From: Methanolobus sp. UBA32
GTDB lineage: Archaea; Halobacteriota; Methanosarcinia; Methanosarcinales; Methanosarcinaceae
Direction of reading: 5' to 3'
NCBI GenBank assembly: GCA_002507205.1
Contig: DAZF01000014.1
Location: forward strand, 1 to 63,113
DNA: 63,113 nucleotides
Notes under the pieces: model-generated
Told to the model about the DNA's origin: nothing
Databases searched by the model: none
Seen by the model: only the letters and a program-made list of their open reading frames with translations
Position numbers and translations under genes: made by a program
In this document: in pieces, positions 58,222 to 63,113 of the stretch
How the letters are laid out: the number at the start of each line of letters is the position of its first letter
How positions within the stretch are numbered: the first letter of the stretch is position 1

Positions 58222-59157
58222 ATGTTTTCCATTTTTCTTAAGGTACTGGACTTTGCAGTTCCCATACTGATAATGATATTCGTGGGACTTTTTGGAACAG
58301 GAGTACTTATAGAACTTGGATTCATGCAAAAATTCTCAGGACTTGTCAGACCTCTTTTCAAGTACACAAACCTTCCAGATACATGTGCATCATCTTTTAT
58401 GGTAGCATTGGGTTCTACTGTCGCTGCAAACAGTATGGTGGTCAATTTTAAAGAAGGTGGGTGTATCAATGAAAGGGAAACTATGCTTTGTGCATTGCTC
58501 AACAGTACACCTGCATATGTCAGGGAAATAGTAACCTATCAGATACCTATAGTTCTCCCGGCACTTGGACCGGTTGTCGGCGGGTTCTATGTAATGGTAT
58601 TCATACTGACTGCAATTGTGAAGGTCAGTGCTGTAATAATACTTAGCAGGATCTTCCTCAAAAAGAACAGATGCATGTATGAAGAAAACATTTCATCAAA
58701 AAGGGTCTCCCTGAAAGATGCGATCAAAAAATCCCTGAAACGCAATCGTAAGCTGTTCACAAAGATAGCAGTCATTTATCTTTCGATGACCACACTGGTA
58801 TTCATCCTCAAGGAACGAGGGGCTTTTGAAATATTTAATGTGTTACCTCTTGCTGAGCTGTTTGGAATACCACCTGAAAGTATTGTACCCCTCACCAGCT
58901 ATGTTGCAAGTCCTATTCTAGGAATATCGCTATTAGGTCCCATGATAAGCAACAACGGAATATCATACATCCAGGCAATGATAGTGCTCATGCTTGGAAG
59001 TATGTTCATGCTCCCTGTATTTAGTATCCGGTCACTTTTACCACGCTATGTATCCATATTTGGCCCACGCATCGGAATAAGGATCGTGGCATTCTCAACA
59101 GGTATTAGTATACTTGTCAGGTTTTGTATCCTGCTAATTCTTTTATCGATAGCGTGA
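58222..59157 (+). CDS. Nucleoside-recognition (Gate) domain membrane protein
   Basis: A 311-residue membrane protein with about eight helices. It matches the nucleoside-recognition (Gate) group: VGLFGTGVLIELGFMQKFS, ALGSTVAANSMVVNF, the pore-like STPAYVREIVTYQIP and LTSYVASPILGISLLGPM. The family is related to nucleoside transporters and spore-maturation proteins; in archaea its substrate is unknown. The start has no ribosome binding site and may be leaderless. The gene stands alone before the chemotaxis operon. Confidence 0.78.
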   Translation: MFSIFLKVLDFAVPILIMIFVGLFGTGVLIELGFMQKFSGLVRPLFKYTNLPDTCASSFMVALGSTVAANSMVVNFKEGGCINERETMLCALLNSTPAYVREIVTYQIPIVLPALGPVVGGFYVMVFILTAIVKVSAVIILSRIFLKKNRCMYEENISSKRVSLKDAIKKSLKRNRKLFTKIAVIYLSMTTLVFILKERGAFEIFNVLPLAELFGIPPESIVPLTSYVASPILGISLLGPMISNNGISYIQAMIVLMLGSMFMLPVFSIRSLLPRYVSIFGPRIGIRIVAFSTGISILVRFCILLILLSIA

Positions 59158-59488
59158 AGAACAATATATCCTGCTGACTCCCAAATACCATATTATTTTT
59201 TAACGATTACATTTCGAGATATTTTATACAATATATTATATACATATTTACAAATAATCTATTATATTATACCATACTGTGTAGTATAAATTGCACATCC
59301 TATATGTTTTTTATATTTCAGGAATGAGTCAAAAATGACATATTATTCTTGAGAAAACAGAACACAGAACAAACAATAATTTAATATATTATATTATCCT
59401 CTATATAATAACATGGAGATACAATCCATATTATACTGACGTATAGTGCAATTTTTGCACAGATTATATAATACCAAACATAGGAGAT
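59158..59488 (+). promoter_or_regulatory. Long AT-rich promoter region of the chemotaxis operon
   Basis: About 330 bases, strongly AT-rich, without a gene. TATTATATACATA-type elements occur around 59230-59245, and another TATATAATA near 59403-59409 is closer to cheY. The exact start site cannot be read. The size suggests regulation of the che operon. Confidence 0.45.
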
Positions 59489-59854
59489 ATGAATAAAATG
59501 GTAAAAGTAATGATTGTGGACGATGCTGCATTTATGCGCATGGTCATCAAGGACATATTAACAAAAAATGGTCATGAAGTAGTTGGCGAATGTGTCGATG
59601 GGCTTGATGCAGTACAAAAATATCCACAACTAAAACCAGAACTTGTCTTTATGGATATTGTCATGCCAAATATGGAAGGAATCGATGCTTTGAAGAAGAT
59701 AATGGAAATGGACCCGGCTGCAAAAGTAGTGATGTGTTCATCCATCGGACAGCAATCAGTTGTAACTGACGCACTCAAAACCGGAGCTCTTGACTTTATA
59801 GTTAAGCCTTTTGATGCAGCAAAAGTCCTGGAAGTAATTGGAAAAGTAATCTAA
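59489..59854 (+). CDS. cheY: Chemotaxis response regulator CheY
   Basis: A 121-residue single receiver domain. Phosphorylation site D56 is in VFMDIVMPN, with the acidic pair DDAAFMR at residues 11-12 and the lysine in FIVKPFD. There is no output domain, as for CheY that contacts the archaellum switch. AGGAG is only two bases before the ATG at 59489 and 11 before the ATG at 59498 (MVKVMIVDD), so the start is uncertain by three residues. It opens the che operon. Confidence 0.95.
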   Translation: MNKMVKVMIVDDAAFMRMVIKDILTKNGHEVVGECVDGLDAVQKYPQLKPELVFMDIVMPNMEGIDALKKIMEMDPAAKVVMCSSIGQQSVVTDALKTGALDFIVKPFDAAKVLEVIGKVI

Positions 59855-59855
59855 T

Positions 59856-60962
59856 ATGACTATCAATGCACTTGTAGTCGATGACTCCGCACTCATGCGA
59901 AAGGTAGTCTCAGATATCCTGAAAGAAGATCCTGAAATAAACGTAATAGCTACTGCCAGGAATGGACAGGAAGCTGTAGAGAAAGTTGAAAAATTCAGGC
60001 CGGATGTAGTAACCCTGGATGTTGAGATGCCCGTGTTGGACGGATTACATGCTCTGGGATATATTATGAGCGAATGTCCTACACCAGTTGTCATGTTGAC
60101 AGCGGTCGACTCCAGGTCAGCAGAGAGTACACTGAATGCATTTGAGTATGGAGCAGTTGACTTTATACAAAAACCATCTGGAAATATTAGTCTGAACATT
60201 GCGGATATTGCTTTAGAGATCCGTACAAAAGTCAAAATTGCATCAAAAGTGGACCTGAGAAAACTCGGGTTCATGGAAGAACACGTGAAAAATGCACGTG
60301 AAAATGAAGGAAAAACTTTGCCCACTAAACAAAAGAAGCAAGTTATCCCGAAGAGCAAACACCATGCAAGAGGAAAAATTATTGCAATTGCATCATCAAC
60401 AGGCGGCCCGCGTGCACTTGAACAGGTTATTCCAAAATTACCAGGCGATCTCAAAGTTCCTGTGGTAATAGTCCAGCACATGCCTGCAGGCTTTACAGCA
60501 TCACTTGCACAAAGACTGGATGTACAATCCCAATTGACAGTTACTGAGGCAAAAGAAGGAGATGTGCTTCATGCAGGACATGCATATCTTGCGCCTGGAA
60601 ACTATCATATGGAGATTATAGCAAAAGAATCCGGCGGCGTTTACCATGAAGTGATCAAACTTAATCAGAATCCCCGGGAACAGGGAGTAAGACCCTGTGC
60701 AAACATACTTTTCAAATCGCTGGTACCCATTTATGGAGCAAACATCGTAACTGCCGTTTTGACAGGGATGGGGGCTGATGGAGCTGACGGAGTTGAGGAG
60801 ATAAAGAATGCCGGAGGAAAAGCGATTGCCGAGGATGAAAAATCCTGTGTTGTCTATGGCATGCCAAAAGCAGTAGTACAGCGAGGTCTTGCAGACAGTA
60901 TTGTTCCTTTGGAGAAGGTCTCGAATGAAATTGTACGACTGCTGAATTCATCTGGTGATTAA
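59856..60962 (+). CDS. cheB: Chemotaxis methylesterase CheB
   Basis: A 368-residue protein that removes methyl groups from chemoreceptors and deamidates glutamines. The receiver domain has D55 in TLDVEMPV. The methylesterase domain has the catalytic serine S181 in SSTGGPRAL, H208 in QHMPAGF and the aspartate in GMGADGADG. The start follows the CheY stop by one base. It is part of the cheY-cheB-cheA unit. Confidence 0.96.
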   Translation: MTINALVVDDSALMRKVVSDILKEDPEINVIATARNGQEAVEKVEKFRPDVVTLDVEMPVLDGLHALGYIMSECPTPVVMLTAVDSRSAESTLNAFEYGAVDFIQKPSGNISLNIADIALEIRTKVKIASKVDLRKLGFMEEHVKNARENEGKTLPTKQKKQVIPKSKHHARGKIIAIASSTGGPRALEQVIPKLPGDLKVPVVIVQHMPAGFTASLAQRLDVQSQLTVTEAKEGDVLHAGHAYLAPGNYHMEIIAKESGGVYHEVIKLNQNPREQGVRPCANILFKSLVPIYGANIVTAVLTGMGADGADGVEEIKNAGGKAIAEDEKSCVVYGMPKAVVQRGLADSIVPLEKVSNEIVRLLNSSGD

Positions 60963-61015
60963 AATGTTTTTGCAAAAGGAGAGAAGATCATGATGATCTT
61001 AGGGTTGGTGTGACC

Positions 61016-63055
61016 ATGGATATGTCGGAATATAAAGAAATATTTAAAGCAGAATCAGAAGAGCATCTGCAGCAACTTAATGATTCATTACTGGGACTTG
61101 AACAAAACCCCAATGATCTTGAGTACATCAATAACATGTTCCGTTCAGCACACACTCTGAAAGGAATGTCAGCAACAATGGGATTCAATACCATTGCAGA
61201 GCTGACGCATGAAATGGAAAATTTAATGGATATGGTAAGAAAGTCACAATTGGTGATTAGCAACGGTCTCATAGATATCCTATTTGAATGTCTGGATACT
61301 CTGGAAGCACTTGTAGAGACTGTGGATAGTGGGGAACAGGTCAATATCGCATCCCTCCAGGCCACACTTGCAAAAGCCATGGAAGGAACAATACCTGTAG
61401 ATGAGATAACATGTTCAATAGCTGCAAGTACCAGTACCATTGAAAAAGAGATCAGTACGGAATTGCAATCTGCCACAGAAATTACTCCTGAAACTTATAT
61501 TGAACTAACTGAAAATGAAAAGCATGCAATTGAATGTGCTGTACATGACGGGAACAGGGTTGTATCCTTAAAGGTCGCCCTTGATGAATCATGTGTTCTT
61601 AAATCAGCCAGATCAACACTTGTACTTATCAATGTTACAAAGATGGGAGAAATAATAAAGTGTGAACCTTGTGAGGAACAGCTTGAAGATGAAAAATTCG
61701 ATCTTGAGTTTACAGTTATATTTTCTACAAAAGCCACTGATGAAGAGATCGTGGGAAATATAACAAAAATATCAGAAATTAAAAATGCACTTCTCACAAC
61801 AGTTTCCCAAAACACCCAGATTGACAAAAAAGACCATGAGAAAAAAGAGAATGATGAAGATATTCATGAAAATAACTCCAGTGTCAAAAGGTCCGATGCA
61901 GTCAAAAGCATACAAAGTGTCAGGGTGAATATTGAAAGGCTTGATAACCTGATGAACCTGGTTGGAGAACTGATCATAAACAAAATCAGGTTAAACCAGC
62001 TTGCATCTGGTCTCAATGCAAAGGATCTGGATGAATCACTTGCAAACCTTGACCGTCTGACAAATGAGATACAGACGGAAGTTATGGAATCAAGGATGGT
62101 CCCTATTGATCAGATCTTCAGCAGATTCCCGAGAATGATAAGGGATCTTGCAAAATCAGAGGGAAAACAAATAAACCTCATCATCGAAGGAAAAGAAATT
62201 GAACTTGACAGAACAGTCCTTGATGAGATTGGCGACCCACTTGTCCACCTGTTACGTAATGCGGTAGACCATGGAATAGAACAGGAAGAGGAGCGTAAGC
62301 AACTCGGAAAACCTGTTGCAGGTCTTGTCAGACTGGCTGCATCACGTCAGAGGAACAGTGTCCTTATTGAAGTTGAAGATGACGGAAAAGGAATGGACCC
62401 TGCACACCTTCGGGACATCGCTGTCAAAAAAGGAATTATGAGCAGGGAAGAAGTTGATAAACTTTCAGATACAGATGCCCTGAACCTGATTTTCATGCCC
62501 GGATTTAGCGGGGCTAAAACCATTACTGATATCTCCGGAAGGGGAGTTGGTATGGATGCTGTCAAAACAAAGATAGAATCCCTTGGCGGAAGTGTAAAGA
62601 TAAGTTCAGTACCTGGCCAGGGAAGCATCATGAACCTGCAGTTACCGTTGACAGTAGCCATTATTCAGTCACTTATGGTCACCGTAGCCGATGAAACATA
62701 CGCCATACCACTTGGCAATGTTATTCGTGATGTAGGAATTAAAGCCAGTGAGATAAAGACCATAGAAGGAAAAGAAGTTGTTCTTCTGAGAGGCGAAGTA
62801 CTTCCATTGTTGAGATTGCACAATGTTCTGGATTGCACAGATGAACAGGAAGAGAAAAAAACGCTTATCGTCGTTGTTGTTGAAAAAATGGGAAACAACA
62901 TCGGACTGGTAGTTGACAGTCTTCTTGGCCAGCAGGAAGTAATAATTAAAACACTCGACAATAAAATTTTGAAAACTATCAAAGGATTTGCAGGTGCAAC
63001 CATTCTGGGAGACGGAAGTGTCGCACTGATCCTTGACATTGCTACATTGATCTAA
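61016..63055 (+). CDS. cheA: Chemotaxis histidine kinase CheA
   Basis: A 679-residue kinase that couples chemoreceptors to CheY and CheB. The P1 domain has the phospho-acceptor histidine at residue 46 in SAHTLKGM. P3 dimerisation lies near 300-370, then the HATPase domain with HLLRNAVDHGIE and GRGVGMDAVKTKIESLGG, and the C-terminal CheW-like domain ending GDGSVALILDIATLI. An extra segment between P1 and P3 (about 165-295) seems to hold the response-regulator-binding P2-like domain. GGTG lies before the ATG at 61016. No cheW is seen in this window. Confidence 0.97.
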   Translation: MDMSEYKEIFKAESEEHLQQLNDSLLGLEQNPNDLEYINNMFRSAHTLKGMSATMGFNTIAELTHEMENLMDMVRKSQLVISNGLIDILFECLDTLEALVETVDSGEQVNIASLQATLAKAMEGTIPVDEITCSIAASTSTIEKEISTELQSATEITPETYIELTENEKHAIECAVHDGNRVVSLKVALDESCVLKSARSTLVLINVTKMGEIIKCEPCEEQLEDEKFDLEFTVIFSTKATDEEIVGNITKISEIKNALLTTVSQNTQIDKKDHEKKENDEDIHENNSSVKRSDAVKSIQSVRVNIERLDNLMNLVGELIINKIRLNQLASGLNAKDLDESLANLDRLTNEIQTEVMESRMVPIDQIFSRFPRMIRDLAKSEGKQINLIIEGKEIELDRTVLDEIGDPLVHLLRNAVDHGIEQEEERKQLGKPVAGLVRLAASRQRNSVLIEVEDDGKGMDPAHLRDIAVKKGIMSREEVDKLSDTDALNLIFMPGFSGAKTITDISGRGVGMDAVKTKIESLGGSVKISSVPGQGSIMNLQLPLTVAIIQSLMVTVADETYAIPLGNVIRDVGIKASEIKTIEGKEVVLLRGEVLPLLRLHNVLDCTDEQEEKKTLIVVVVEKMGNNIGLVVDSLLGQQEVIIKTLDNKILKTIKGFAGATILGDGSVALILDIATLI

Positions 63056-63070
63056 ATATGAGGGAATAAC

Positions 63071-63113
63071 ATGGTAGAATTAGACGAAATGGCAAAAGGA
63101 GCATTTCAAGAGG
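63071..63113 (+). CDS. Probable cheC, cut by the window end
   Basis: Fourteen codons only (MVELDEMAKGAFQE), with GAGGGA nine bases upstream of the ATG. A CheC phosphatase beginning with this kind of helix is expected after cheA in methanogen che operons. Too short to be sure; another che gene is possible. Confidence 0.5.
   Translation, partial: MVELDEMAKGAFQE

Noticed and set aside
1..63113. CRISPR arrays, insertion sequences, prophage, rRNA
   Set aside because: No regularly spaced direct repeats, no intact transposase or phage structural gene, and no rRNA motifs were seen in reading the window.

Overview
The window reads as a chromosomal segment of a methylotrophic or aceticlastic methanogen of the family Methanosarcinaceae (something like Methanolobus, Methanococcoides or Methanohalophilus). 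Support: a methanogen-type seryl-tRNA synthetase, methanogenesis marker protein 2, NifB, an MptN-like tetrahydromethanopterin glutamate ligase, an F390-synthetase-like ligase, archaeal ribosomal proteins S15 and S3Ae, a PEF-CTERM protein, archaeal lipoproteins and AT-rich intergenic DNA with archaeal TATA-like elements. The genus is an inference; no 16S rRNA or mcr gene is present.

Layout. 0-14 kb: rps15, then a complete UDP-GlcNAc block (two GlmU-like proteins, GlmS, GlmM), a RecJ-like DHH protein and the KEOPS subunit Pcc1; then uracil-DNA glycosylase, a ketopantoate-reductase-like protein, serS, thiE/thiM and rps3Ae. 14-24 kb: housekeeping genes (gltX, FAH-family hydrolase, anion permease), a tail-anchored TPR protein, a frameshifted gene, and small stress or unknown proteins including a NYN-LOTUS protein. 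24-36 kb: an accessory, AT-rich stretch with two large PAS histidine kinases, two paralogous Cache lipoproteins (one fused to a cupin), a decayed small membrane gene, a YkgJ-type cysteine-cluster protein, a lipoprotein, a DUF4143 ATPase and a tRNA-Thr(GGT). 36-43 kb: chorismate-lyase-like DUF98 protein, radical SAM enzymes, methanogenesis marker 2, NifB and a preQ0/archaeosine operon (queC, DUF366, queE, queD). 43-58 kb: ferritin-like and PEF-CTERM proteins, a DUF255 protein, F390-synthetase-like ligase, a KaiC-like ATPase beside a receiver-PAS-PAS-DUF835 protein, then DUF434, mptN, pth2, transglutaminase lipoprotein and truD, facing Trm112-DUF7524-pyrG. 58-63 kb: a Gate-domain membrane protein and the start of a chemotaxis operon (cheY, cheB, cheA and the first codons of probable cheC).

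The most useful observations are: a widely known archaeal gene group (S15, RecJ-like, Pcc1, S3Ae) split open by inserted blocks; two genes (queC and perhaps serS) whose best start by family alignment and Shine-Dalgarno spacing is AUC; a single-base frameshift at about 21.27 kb that breaks an otherwise continuous protein; a decayed two-TM protein overlapping the start of a cysteine-rich gene; a Cache-cupin lipoprotein fusion in a cluster of sensor kinases; and a KaiC/DUF835 signalling pair. No CRISPR array, intact insertion sequence or prophage was seen. Family assignments rest on motif recognition by eye, without database searches.
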